This document shows, one piece after another, positions 7,725-16,435 of a stretch of 64,000 bases of DNA. The DNA comes from an uncultured Sutterella sp. GTDB lineage: Bacteria; Pseudomonadota; Gammaproteobacteria; Burkholderiales; Burkholderiaceae_F. Positions within the stretch are counted from its first letter, which is position 1. The number at the start of each line of letters is the position of its first letter. The notes below the pieces were generated by a model that had not been told where the DNA came from, did no database searches, and was given only the letters and a program-made list of their open reading frames with translations. The position numbers and the translations under genes are program-made. Location of the stretch: the NCBI GenBank assembly GCA_900543805.1, contig UQTE01000003.1, positions 1 to 64,000 of the forward strand, given 5' to 3'.

Positions 7725-9527
7725 TCAATGAGCCGGGCGAGGGTAAAGATTGCGGAATTCGCGCACGAAGCCGAGCGGGGCGGTGATGCAGCGCTCCCAG
7801 AAGTCCTTCTTCGCGGCGTCGAATCCGTAGTGTTTGGCGACGATTTCGTCGAGCGTCATCCGACCCGTGTCGCGCAGCATCGCCTTGTAGAAGGGGAAGA
7901 AGGCGTCGCCGCGATCCTTCCACTCCGCCATGAGGCCCTGCGAGAGGAGGTAGCCCACGGTGTAGGGGTAGTTGTAGATGAGCTGATCGGTCTTGTAGTA
8001 GTGGAGCTTGTAGGCCCACAGCCACTTGTCCGTTTCCACCGTCGTGTCGCCGTACCAGAGGCGCCAGGCTTCACTCATGAGTTCGCAGGCGCGCTGCGCG
8101 GAAACGATTCCGCGGCGGCGTTCCTCGAGATAGGCGAGCTCGAAGTCCATGCGGACCATCGTGTTCATGAGGAAGTTGGCGGCGCTGCGCAGTTCCTGCC
8201 AGAGCATGCCGAAGTGCGCTTCGCGGTCGTTTTTCGCGAGGGCTTCGGCCTGCAGGTGATGGCGCAGGACGGCTTCGTTGAAGGTGCTCGCCGTTTCGGT
8301 GAGCGTCATCGGAAATTCCGTCTGCACGACCGGAAGGTCGCGCATCATCCAGTAGTGGAAGGCGTGACCCAATTCGTGGGCCTGTTGCAGAACCGTCGTG
8401 ATCGTTCCCGTGTAGGAAGCGAAGACGCGCGGAATGCGGAATTCGTTGAAGCGCGAATAGAAGGCACCGCCGATCTTCTTCTCCGAGGGCTTCGCGTCGA
8501 CCCAGCGGTTTTCGAGCATCGTGTCGATGAAGCCCGAGAGTTCGGGGGAAACCGTGCCGAGGGCCTTCTTGACGATCGCGATCCCTTCCGGATAGGGAAT
8601 GGTGGAAGCCGCCTTCGCCGCGACCGGGGCCGGAGCCATCAGGTCGTAGACGTGGAGCTTCTCTTCTCCGAAATAGGGGGCGCGAAGCGTCACGGCTTCC
8701 CGCACTTCGTCGATGTGCGAGAGGATCGTCTCGCGCATGGCGTGAAGCGCCTTTTCGCTCATGCGGTTTTGGGCGAGCGACACCGTGAGCGGCGCCACGC
8801 CCGCGCGGTCGAAGGCGCAAAGGCGCATGCCGTGAAGCTGATTGAGGAGCGCGGCGTGAAGCGCTCCCTGCTTCGAATAGGTCTTGTCGATCCCTTCGAA
8901 GACGGAACGGCGAAGCGTACGGTCGGGCGCGCCCTTGATCACCGAAATGAGCTTGGCGGCGCGGATGCGTTCCTTCTCGCCCGAAGCGTTTTCCGCTTCG
9001 AAGTCGACGCCCTGCTGCAGGGTCTTGAAGAGGTCCCCTAGCGGCGTAAAGCACCGCGTCTTCCACGAGGCGAGCCAGTCGCGCTCGGTTTCGGTGAGGG
9101 CCTTGTGCCAGTCGTGACGGCGTTCCGACACGACGAAGGCCCAATCGCTGAGGGGTGACGTCTTCCAAAGGGAATCCTCGGCGGGAAGCGTTTCGAGGAA
9201 AGCGAAGAGCGTGTTCGCCGCCCGATCGCGGCGCGCCGCGATTTCGGCGAGCCGGGCGTTTTCGGCGGGGACGCGCTCGTCCGTGCCGTCCTTGGCGCCC
9301 GTGCACTTCACGAAGGAAGCAAGCGACGAGAGGAGCGTGACGGCGCGGTCGTAGAGAGCAAGGCGCTCTGCAACGTTTTCGCGCGTAACGATGCTGTCGG
9401 TTTCCAGGTTTTTCACCGCTTCGAGGGCGTCGGCGACGCTCGCTTCATAGCGGGGCGAGCGAATGTTGCCGTATGCGTCCTCCATCTGCCACTCGGGCGC
9501 CATGAGATCAATCTTTGCGTTCGTCAT
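7725..9527 (-). CDS. pepF: M3-family oligoendopeptidase F
   Basis: A 600-residue cytoplasmic zinc oligopeptidase that cleaves short peptides internally. The catalytic motif HELGH is intact in LQQAHELGHAFHYW, and the third zinc ligand Glu lies in TLTETASTFNEA. The length matches the PepF/M3B family. It starts at 9527 with GAGGT upstream, 8 bp after dcuC, and precedes the porin by 30 bp. The three genes therefore probably form an operon for peptide and dicarboxylate use. A sequence-diverged homologue, lacking the zinc site, is encoded divergently at 11216-13024. Confidence 0.92.
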   Translation of the reverse strand: MTNAKIDLMAPEWQMEDAYGNIRSPRYEASVADALEAVKNLETDSIVTRENVAERLALYDRAVTLLSSLASFVKCTGAKDGTDERVPAENARLAEIAARRDRAANTLFAFLETLPAEDSLWKTSPLSDWAFVVSERRHDWHKALTETERDWLASWKTRCFTPLGDLFKTLQQGVDFEAENASGEKERIRAAKLISVIKGAPDRTLRRSVFEGIDKTYSKQGALHAALLNQLHGMRLCAFDRAGVAPLTVSLAQNRMSEKALHAMRETILSHIDEVREAVTLRAPYFGEEKLHVYDLMAPAPVAAKAASTIPYPEGIAIVKKALGTVSPELSGFIDTMLENRWVDAKPSEKKIGGAFYSRFNEFRIPRVFASYTGTITTVLQQAHELGHAFHYWMMRDLPVVQTEFPMTLTETASTFNEAVLRHHLQAEALAKNDREAHFGMLWQELRSAANFLMNTMVRMDFELAYLEERRRGIVSAQRACELMSEAWRLWYGDTTVETDKWLWAYKLHYYKTDQLIYNYPYTVGYLLSQGLMAEWKDRGDAFFPFYKAMLRDTGRMTLDEIVAKHYGFDAAKKDFWERCITAPLGFVREFRNLYPRPAH

Positions 9528-9535
9528 GATTTACC

Positions 9536-10927
9536 TCAGACCGAAAGCCAGAAGACGAAGATGTGGTGCGAAATGAGGCCGAGGATCGAGGGCACGGAAG
9601 CGCGCTTCACGAGTTCCAGCGGGCTCATCTTGCACATGGCGGAGATCGCCACGACGACGCCGGCCACAGGCGAAAGAGGACGGGCGATGGTCGAAGCCTG
9701 GTGCATCGGCAGAACGAGCATCACGGGGTTGACGCCCATGCTCTTGGCGATGTGCGGAACCATTTCGACGAGCGGATAGAAGGAGGCGCCGTTCGAACCG
9801 GCGATGATCGTGACGAGCGTCGTGATGACGACAAAGAGGATCGACATGCCGAGACCGCCCGCACCCACGCTCGTGGCGAGGCCCACGATGGCGTCGATCA
9901 TGCCGAGGGCTTTGAAGCCCGTCGCAAAGACGCCCGCGGCGATAACGAGCGCCACGACGCCCGAGCAGGACTTGCCCATCGCCATGAGGAAGGCCTTGAG
10001 GCCGGCGCCGAGCTTGTCGATGTTGCCGCGCCAACGGATCGCTTCGCAGATCATGGCGATCGTCACGCAGAAGAGCATGAGGGTCGTGATGTTGAGCTTG
10101 ATCGATTCGATGCAGTACTGCGAGAAGACCACGACGAAGACCATCGGCAGGAAGGGAAGGACCGCGTAGATCTTCGGAGCGGCGGTCGAGGGACGCTTCA
10201 CGTCGTCGCCTTCGAAGACGAGCTTTTCTCCCAGGTGTTCGGACGGAATCCAGCCTTCCTTGCGGTCGAGATAGCGCTGCCAGAAGACGTGCGCGATACC
10301 CATGACGAGAACGGTCGGGAGAGCGGCCGGAATTTTGTAGATGAAGACGTAGTCAAGGATCGAGAGTTCGCAGGCCTTGGCGGAAGCGGCGGTGGAGCCG
10401 CCCAAGAGCACCATCGAAGCCGCGCCCGACGTGACGAAGACGGCGGCGATGGTCTTCTTGTTCATGCCGAGCGCCGCGAGGGCCGGCCCCATCAGGGCGA
10501 GACACAGGACGCCCAGACCCACGGCCGAGGTAATGACCATCGAGACGGCCTTGCCCAGCAGGAAGGCGAGAAAGACGAGGGCGTAGGGGCTCTTGATGAG
10601 GGAAAGCGGCTTGATCGCGATGTTCACGAACGCGTCGTTCGCTCCGATGTGCGTCATGTAGGACGCGAAGCCCACCATCGTCATGATGAGGAGGCCCAGG
10701 TTCGAGAGGTTGTTCGAGAACGAGTAGCGCAGAAACTCGATGATGTTGAGGTAGTCGCTTCCAGTCGGCAGGGCCTTCTTCGGCATGAAGGAACCGGTGT
10801 CGAACACGACGGAAAAGAGCAGCATCGCGACGCCGCTCGCAAAGAGGATGAAGGGAGCGTATTTTCCCTTCAGGATGGCCCATCCCACGAGGATGAGCAT
10901 GATGCATCCGAAAATGATGCCGGCCAT
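9536..10927 (-). CDS. dcuC: Anaerobic C4-dicarboxylate transporter, DcuC family
   Basis: A 463-residue inner-membrane carrier, likely a C4-dicarboxylate antiporter or exporter (fumarate/succinate type) for anaerobic growth. About 12 hydrophobic segments are visible from residue 1. Small-residue loops typical of DcuC/Dcu-type carriers are seen (TSGAASMVLLGGSTAASAK; NGASFYPLVEMVP). Length and overall pattern fit DcuC (E. coli 461 aa). It is the first gene of the leftward cluster dcuC-pepF-porin, with AAGGAG before the ATG. The substrate is not fixed by sequence alone. Confidence 0.82.
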   Translation of the reverse strand: MAGIIFGCIMLILVGWAILKGKYAPFILFASGVAMLLFSVVFDTGSFMPKKALPTGSDYLNIIEFLRYSFSNNLSNLGLLIMTMVGFASYMTHIGANDAFVNIAIKPLSLIKSPYALVFLAFLLGKAVSMVITSAVGLGVLCLALMGPALAALGMNKKTIAAVFVTSGAASMVLLGGSTAASAKACELSILDYVFIYKIPAALPTVLVMGIAHVFWQRYLDRKEGWIPSEHLGEKLVFEGDDVKRPSTAAPKIYAVLPFLPMVFVVVFSQYCIESIKLNITTLMLFCVTIAMICEAIRWRGNIDKLGAGLKAFLMAMGKSCSGVVALVIAAGVFATGFKALGMIDAIVGLATSVGAGGLGMSILFVVITTLVTIIAGSNGASFYPLVEMVPHIAKSMGVNPVMLVLPMHQASTIARPLSPVAGVVVAISAMCKMSPLELVKRASVPSILGLISHHIFVFWLSV

Positions 10928-11123
10928 GAAAGTCTCCTTGTGTTTTCAAGCACGGGATGCGTGTTTGTTCTGTCGCCATTCTGAAGAGCAATCCCTTCGG
11001 TACGTAAGGGCGGCAAGGGATCGTGATCCGGAGGGTTATGGTAAACCCTTAGACTTTTGCTTTTTCGCGGCAGGAGATAAGCTTGGAATCGCCGGGTTGT
11101 ATCGAAGAGAAGAGAGGGAGCCT

Positions 11124-11157
11124 AGGGTTAACGCGTACGGATGTAGGTGTTAACCCT
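11124..11157. promoter_or_regulatory. Inverted repeat AGGGTTAAC, candidate operator
   Basis: Perfect 9-bp arms (AGGGTTAAC at 11124-11132, GTTAACCCT at 11149-11157) with a 16-bp spacer lie in the 288-bp divergent region between dcuC and the M3 homologue. A partial match, GGTAAACCC, occurs at about 11041-11049. The spacing fits binding by a dimeric regulator rather than termination, since no T run follows. The rest of the 10928-11215 interval holds no gene. Confidence 0.45.
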
Positions 11158-11215
11158 GTTGTCTGCTGAGGAGCCCGACGGATTCGAAGCAGAATCGAAG
11201 CATTGAAACGGATGA

Positions 11216-13024
11216 ATGAGAATGGAACGCTTAAACTTGCCGAAATGGGCGTCCGACGGGACTTCCGACGTACAGAGCCCGCTTTTTTCCGACCTTGCCA
11301 AAACGCTCGACATGACGATTTCGGCCCTTGCCGCGGCGAATCGTCTCGCACCCGACGTGCCGGGGCCGTCGGCGACCGATGAGATGCTGCGGCTCTACGG
11401 AAGAGGGCGAGATCTCATCCGAACGCTCCTTACGATTTGCCGTGCGCATCTCGGGCTCAATCCCACGGACGGCGCGAGCGTTGCGGCGCGTTCGCGTCTT
11501 CTCGCGAGAAGAGAGGAGCTCGACCGCGCGGCGGTCCGGGCGCTTGCCGCGGTGCGCGCGATGCCCGAACCCGGGAGCGACGCCGAGGCGGATCGACACT
11601 ATGACACTTATCCGGAAATCCGACGTTGGAAGCTCTACGTGTCGACTCTGCCGACCTCTTCCTGGAAGGAATTTTCGGGCGCCTCGCTCATGCGGGAGGC
11701 CATGACCCCGCTCTATGCGCTCCACACGCACATGACGAGCACGATGTCGCTCGCCGCGGAGGACTCGGGACGCCACGTTCGCCGGCAAAGTTTCGGGATG
11801 AGTCTTTCCATTCTTCGCAACGGGGACGATCCCGTTCTGCGCCGCACGACGTTCGAAGCGATGAACGCGTGGTTCGCTTCCCATGCGAATGCCTTTGCCG
11901 ATTTGCTCAACGCCATTTCGGGACTGCGCGTCGCGATCTGGCGCGCTTCGGGAGCGCACTTTCCCGAAGTGCATCTGCAGAAGGAAAGAACGTCGGTCGA
12001 AGCCTATCGGGCGATGCTGAACGCTTTGGACGAAGCCCTGCCGGAAGTCCGCCGTTCCGTCACGATCCGCGCCCGCATGGCGATGAAGACGAAGAATGGC
12101 GAGCCGGACCCGAAGACGCTGCCCTGTCATTTGACGGCGCCTTTGCCCGGCGCCTTTTGGACGCGAGGGTCGACCTATGCCGACCATCTGCGCGACCTGA
12201 TTACGGCTTCGGCCAACGTGGATCCGAGTTTCGGCGTCTTTTTGCGCGAAGCGCACGAAAAGCATTGGGTGGACGGTCGAAACTTCGCTTCGAAGACGGG
12301 TAGTTCCTGGTGCGACGATCTCCCCTCGCTCGGAGCCGTGCGGATTCTCACGCACTTTTACCCGAACCTGGAGAGTGAAGTGCGGGTGGCGCATCTGTTC
12401 GGCGTGGCACACCACTTGAGACTTCTGCACGGGGCGTCGCCCGCGGCGAGGCTTTTTCCGCTCTCTGTCACGGAAATCGCGGGAAAATTCTACGAGGCGC
12501 TGCTTCTGCGGAAACTGCGAAAAGAAGCCGAGGGCACGGGAAACGAATCGTTGCGGCTCGCAGTGTACTGGCTCGATCTCTCACGCATCACGAATTTTCT
12601 CCTTACGATTCCGGCGAGGCATCGGCTTCTTGGCGACATATACCGCGAGCGCCTCTTCGGAGCCCTGTCGGTGCGCACGCTCAACGAACTCTCCGACGCT
12701 GCGTGGCAACACTATTTCGGCGATACGACGATCGGGGCGGACCGCTACGTATGGGCTTACAAACCGCATTTCTATCGGCAGGAAACGATCGCGTACGATT
12801 GGCAGTACGTGTTCGGGTACCTCTTGGGCGACATGCTCGCCGACCGGTTTGAAAAGGAGCCGCTCGTTTCGGGCGGCGTACGCAAGCTTTGGGCGGAAAG
12901 CGGCCTTCTCTCGACCGACGAACTCATCCGCAAGTGGCTGGGTGACGATCCCCGGTCAAGCGCCTTCTGGCGAAAGTGCATCGAGAAGGCTCTCAAACCC
13001 ATGAAGGATCGGAAAGCGATCTGA
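11216..13024 (+). CDS. M3-family peptidase homologue lacking the HEXXH zinc site (pseudoenzyme)
   Basis: This 602-residue protein aligns along its whole length with PepF. Shared landmarks include FFGDTTIGADRYVWAYKPHFY against the PepF WYGDTTVETDKWLWAYKLHYY block, and LSVTEIAGKFYEA against the third-ligand helix. At the catalytic helix, however, it reads VRVAHLFGVAHHLRL, so HELGH has become HLFGV. The catalytic Glu and second zinc His are gone, while the Glu of the third-ligand helix remains. The frame is open over 1.8 kb, so the gene seems maintained rather than decayed. It is divergent from dcuC-pepF. It may be a peptide-binding or regulatory partner. The start is uncertain (11216 or 11222; weak ribosome-binding site). 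Confidence 0.8.
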   Translation: MRMERLNLPKWASDGTSDVQSPLFSDLAKTLDMTISALAAANRLAPDVPGPSATDEMLRLYGRGRDLIRTLLTICRAHLGLNPTDGASVAARSRLLARREELDRAAVRALAAVRAMPEPGSDAEADRHYDTYPEIRRWKLYVSTLPTSSWKEFSGASLMREAMTPLYALHTHMTSTMSLAAEDSGRHVRRQSFGMSLSILRNGDDPVLRRTTFEAMNAWFASHANAFADLLNAISGLRVAIWRASGAHFPEVHLQKERTSVEAYRAMLNALDEALPEVRRSVTIRARMAMKTKNGEPDPKTLPCHLTAPLPGAFWTRGSTYADHLRDLITASANVDPSFGVFLREAHEKHWVDGRNFASKTGSSWCDDLPSLGAVRILTHFYPNLESEVRVAHLFGVAHHLRLLHGASPAARLFPLSVTEIAGKFYEALLLRKLRKEAEGTGNESLRLAVYWLDLSRITNFLLTIPARHRLLGDIYRERLFGALSVRTLNELSDAAWQHYFGDTTIGADRYVWAYKPHFYRQETIAYDWQYVFGYLLGDMLADRFEKEPLVSGGVRKLWAESGLLSTDELIRKWLGDDPRSSAFWRKCIEKALKPMKDRKAI

Positions 13025-13155
13025 AGTTTTACGAACGCCTTGGGCGGATTGCGACGCCGAGCATGGCGAGAGGGGGCGTCGGATTCTTTGCGAAAATGGA
13101 GTCGGCGCAAATCGTTCGGTTGGCCAAGCCGGGGAACGAAGGGCGGGCGACGCCC

Positions 13156-14670
13156 TCAGCGCCCTCTGCGCATCGCTTCGACCGCGATCGCCATCTTTCG
13201 CACCGCCGTCTCGATTTCCGATTCTGTGAAGCCCGCAAACCCGAGAAGCAGTCCGTTTTGGGCGGGCGCCTTCTGGTAGCAGAGCGACAGGGCGCGGGTT
13301 TCGATGCGCTCTTCCTTGCGGAGCCGTTCGCTCACCTCTACGTCGGAGAGCTTCGGATCATGAAAGAGAAAGGTGAGGTGCGTCCCTTGGTTGCTCGGAA
13401 TGAGGCGCCCGAAGCCCGAGCAAAAGCGCCCGATCGCCCGCACGGCCGCGGCGCGCCGCTTCTCGTAGAGTCGCTTGAGACGTCGAATGTGCGCATCGTA
13501 ATGGCCTCCTCCGATGAATTCGGTGAGAATCGCCTGATGCACTTCCGAGGTGTGGCGGTCCAAAAGGAGCTTGGCTCCCTCAAAAGCGAGGGCGACCTCC
13601 ACCGAGGGCGCGACGAGGTAGCCGATATTGAAGCCCGGGTAGATCATCTTCGTAAAGCTTCCGAGATAGACGACGCGGCCCGGCACGCCGTCGGCGCGGT
13701 CGATCGCGGCGAGCGCGGGATAGGGAGCGCCGCCGTACCGTAGCTCGCTGTCATAATCGTCTTCGATGATCCAGGCCCCCGTCTTTCGGGCCCAGGCGAG
13801 AAGCGCCCGGCGTCGTTCGGGCGGCATGAGCGTGCCCATGGGATATTGGTGGCTCGGCGTCACGAGCGCGGCTCTGAGGCCGTCGGTCTCCTGAAGCGCC
13901 GTGACGCTCAAACCGTTCTCGTCCAAAGGCGTCGGGACGGTTTCCAGACCCAGAAAGCGCAGGGCGTTTCGGTGCGGTTCAAACCCGGGATCTTCGACGG
14001 CGACGTGGTCTCCTTCGTTGAAGAGCACCTTGCCGCAGAGGGCGAGCCCCTGCTGAATGCCCGTCGTGATGATCACTTCTTCGGGTTCGCAGAGAATGCC
14101 GCGGGTCTGACGGACATAGTCCGCGATCGTCTTTCGAAAGGCGGGAAAGCCTCCGGGAAGACAGTAGCCGTTGTGCTGCCACGGGCTCTTTGAGACGCGC
14201 GCGACGATCTGCGTCCACTTGCGCCCGGGGAGACTGTCGAAATCGGGGTTGATGACCGCCATGGGTTCGAGCGCCTGCACATGAAATCTTGCGGCCTCCA
14301 CGGCCGCGGCGGCGCTTCGCCCGAGCGCGGGCGACCGGACGGCAGATTTCGGTGCCTCGGCATCTTCGCCGGCCTGAGGTTCCGACCAGTCTTCGGCCCG
14401 GTTGATGCTCATTCGTTCGGCAACGACCGTGCCGACGCCGGGTTTGGCCTCGAGGAAACCTTCCGCCTGCAGACGCCCGTAAGCGGTCGTGACCGTCACG
14501 CGTCCGACGCCGAGGAGCCTCGCCAAGTCGCGGCTTGCGGGAAGCTTGTCGCCCGCAAAGAGGCGTTTCCCGATTCGCTCCCGCACGGCGCGGTAGAGCT
14601 GTTCGTTGAGGGGAACGGAAGAGGCGGGGTCGAGCGTGATGTCGATGGCGTCAATGGGTTTCGTCGGCAT
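13156..14670 (-). CDS. MocR/PdxR-type GntR-aminotransferase transcription regulator
   Basis: A 504-residue regulator with an N-terminal GntR winged helix (SVPLNEQLYRAVRERI, then SRDLARLLGVGRVTVTTAYG) joined to a class I aminotransferase-like domain. The PLP lysine motif is LGSFTKMIYPGF, with IIEDDYDSELRY for the cofactor-ring aspartate. MocR proteins sense PLP or amino-acid derivatives and often control a divergent neighbour. Here that neighbour is the SstT-like transporter, starting 181 bp away. The start at 14670 is chosen because the preceding in-frame sequence is low-complexity and unlike the family. The ribosome-binding site is weak. Confidence 0.85.
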   Translation of the reverse strand: MPTKPIDAIDITLDPASSVPLNEQLYRAVRERIGKRLFAGDKLPASRDLARLLGVGRVTVTTAYGRLQAEGFLEAKPGVGTVVAERMSINRAEDWSEPQAGEDAEAPKSAVRSPALGRSAAAAVEAARFHVQALEPMAVINPDFDSLPGRKWTQIVARVSKSPWQHNGYCLPGGFPAFRKTIADYVRQTRGILCEPEEVIITTGIQQGLALCGKVLFNEGDHVAVEDPGFEPHRNALRFLGLETVPTPLDENGLSVTALQETDGLRAALVTPSHQYPMGTLMPPERRRALLAWARKTGAWIIEDDYDSELRYGGAPYPALAAIDRADGVPGRVVYLGSFTKMIYPGFNIGYLVAPSVEVALAFEGAKLLLDRHTSEVHQAILTEFIGGGHYDAHIRRLKRLYEKRRAAAVRAIGRFCSGFGRLIPSNQGTHLTFLFHDPKLSDVEVSERLRKEERIETRALSLCYQKAPAQNGLLLGFAGFTESEIETAVRKMAIAVEAMRRGR

Positions 14671-14851
14671 GGGGCGCAAATCGAATCGAGTGGAAAGGAT
14701 CGGGATCGGCGGACCGTCGAGGTCGCGCCTCGGCAAAAACGAGGCTTGACGACTTGAGATTCCTTCGCAATGATAGTGCCGTTTCGAAGGGACGGAAGGA
14801 CTCGGGCGACTCCCGGGACGGCCGGTTCCCTTGGTTTGGGGTGAATGGAGT

Positions 14852-16261
14852 ATGAGAGGGAATATCGGAGCGGGTGTTGCGCTCGCGGCCGTGATCGCGG
14901 CCGCGGCGGCGCATTTTCTCGTGCCTCGGGAGGCGCCGTGGTCGGCGCTTTTCTTTGAGTGCGCGACGCTCTTGGGCGACCTCTTTGCGTCGCTTCTCAA
15001 GGCGTCGGCTCCCTTTGTCGTCTTTTTGTCGCTCCTCTGCGCGTTTCTCCCCGAACAAATGCCCGGACTTCGGGCGGTCCGGGACGAGTCTTCGGCGAAT
15101 TCGCCCGACTCGGATGCGGACTTCTCCGTGCGCCGCGTATGGAGCTACGCCTTTTGGCTCTATGCCCTCAGCATGACGGGCGCCGCGGTGATCGCCCTGG
15201 CTCTGTCGCTCCTTTGGTGGCAAGGAGAGGGTGGGGCGCCGGCGTTTGTGCCGGAGACGTCGTCGGTCGCGAACGAGACGGTTTCTCTTTCGACGTTGCC
15301 TTTCGCTCACGAGTTCCTCTCTGTGCTCGATCGCTTTTCCGAACTCTTTACGGGCTACGCGCTTTTCGGGGTGCTTCTCTGCGGCGCCGCGGCCGGCTTG
15401 TGGCTCGGGAGAGTGGTCCGACAAAGTCCGTGGGGGACGCCGTCCGATTTCCTCTCTCTTACGGATCGATGCCGGGTGCGGGCGCTTTCCTTCTTTCTCG
15501 CAGCCAACGCCTTTTTCCGCACGTTTTTGCGGGGCCTGCTGCGGTTTCTTCCTTTGGGCCTTTTCGGGCTTCTTACTGGACTTCTCGAGGAGTACGGCAC
15601 GGAAGGTTTGGCGCGCTACGGCGAACTTGCGCTCTTCATGGCGGGCGTGACGCTGGTTGTGGGACTCCTTTTCCTGCCGCTTCTTTACGCCGCCGCTCTT
15701 CTCTTCGGACGCAGGAAGATCAAGTTCAGCGCGGCTCTTCGCGAAGCCTATGCGGTGCTCGGCAAGGTGCTTCGCGAGAGCGCCTTGCCCGCCTTTGCGA
15801 CCCGTTCGTCGCTCTCCAACATCCCCGTCAATCTTGCGCTCGCTTCGTCACTCGGACTTCGCAAGAAGACGGCGGACCTGCTCGTGCCGCTCGCCGCTGT
15901 CCTTCACATGCCGGGCGCCGCCGTGACGATCGCTTCGGTCACGGTATTCTCCGCCGTTGCGCTCGGCGTTGAAATCGACGGAGTCTCGATCATCGTTCTT
16001 CTCCCCGCCACGGTGCTCGCCGCGACGGCGGCTTCGGGCATCCCCAACGGATCCGTTCTGATGCTTCCAGCCATCCTGGGCCTTGCGGGCGTATCGCCCG
16101 CGGATCAGGCGCTTTGTATTTCCGTCTACTTTGCTGCCGACATTCTGCAGGACGCCGTCGGCACGGCCCTCAATTCCTCGGGGGACATTTACCTTGCTGC
16201 GGCGGCGGAACGGTCCGTGCTCGGCCACGGCGCCGAGACGAACGGTCCGCAACGATCCTGA
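14852..16261 (+). CDS. Dicarboxylate/amino acid:cation symporter, SstT-like
   Basis: A 469-residue member of the DAACS family, likely importing serine/threonine or a related substrate with Na+ or H+ across the inner membrane. The re-entrant serine-rich segment reads LPAFATRSSLSNIPVNLALA and is followed by LVPLAAVLHMPGAAVTIASV, the closest pattern being SstT. About eight hydrophobic segments are visible. A loop of about 45 residues after the third segment is rich in polar residues (SSANSPDSDADF), which is unusual. The start may be the ATG at 14852 or a TTG seven codons upstream; neither has a well-spaced ribosome-binding site. Divergent from the MocR regulator, which probably controls it. Confidence 0.8.
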   Translation: MRGNIGAGVALAAVIAAAAAHFLVPREAPWSALFFECATLLGDLFASLLKASAPFVVFLSLLCAFLPEQMPGLRAVRDESSANSPDSDADFSVRRVWSYAFWLYALSMTGAAVIALALSLLWWQGEGGAPAFVPETSSVANETVSLSTLPFAHEFLSVLDRFSELFTGYALFGVLLCGAAAGLWLGRVVRQSPWGTPSDFLSLTDRCRVRALSFFLAANAFFRTFLRGLLRFLPLGLFGLLTGLLEEYGTEGLARYGELALFMAGVTLVVGLLFLPLLYAAALLFGRRKIKFSAALREAYAVLGKVLRESALPAFATRSSLSNIPVNLALASSLGLRKKTADLLVPLAAVLHMPGAAVTIASVTVFSAVALGVEIDGVSIIVLLPATVLAATAASGIPNGSVLMLPAILGLAGVSPADQALCISVYFAADILQDAVGTALNSSGDIYLAAAAERSVLGHGAETNGPQRS

Positions 16262-16317
16262 CGGTCGTCGTCGGCTCCATTCGAAGAGAAAGAGATGGGG
16301 CCAACGAAGAAAAAATA

Positions 16318-16343
16318 ATGGAGCCAATAGGGCTTGGCTCCAT
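16318..16343. repeat. Inverted repeat ATGGAGCCAA/TTGGCTCCAT upstream of the octahaem cytochrome
   Basis: Perfect 10-bp arms (16318-16327 and 16334-16343) with a 6-bp spacer, plus an extra GGCTCCAT half-site at 16273-16280. It lies between sstT and the cytochrome gene. It could end the sstT transcript or be an operator for the cytochrome gene, whose start is 93 bp further on. No T tract follows, so an operator is favoured. Confidence 0.5.
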
Positions 16344-16435
16344 AAATGAGAGAAGACTTGGATCCATGCCATCCACGCGTTTCGTGTGAGAATCCTCATC
16401 AAAGTCAACCTTAAGTTATCCGTAAGGAGAACCTC

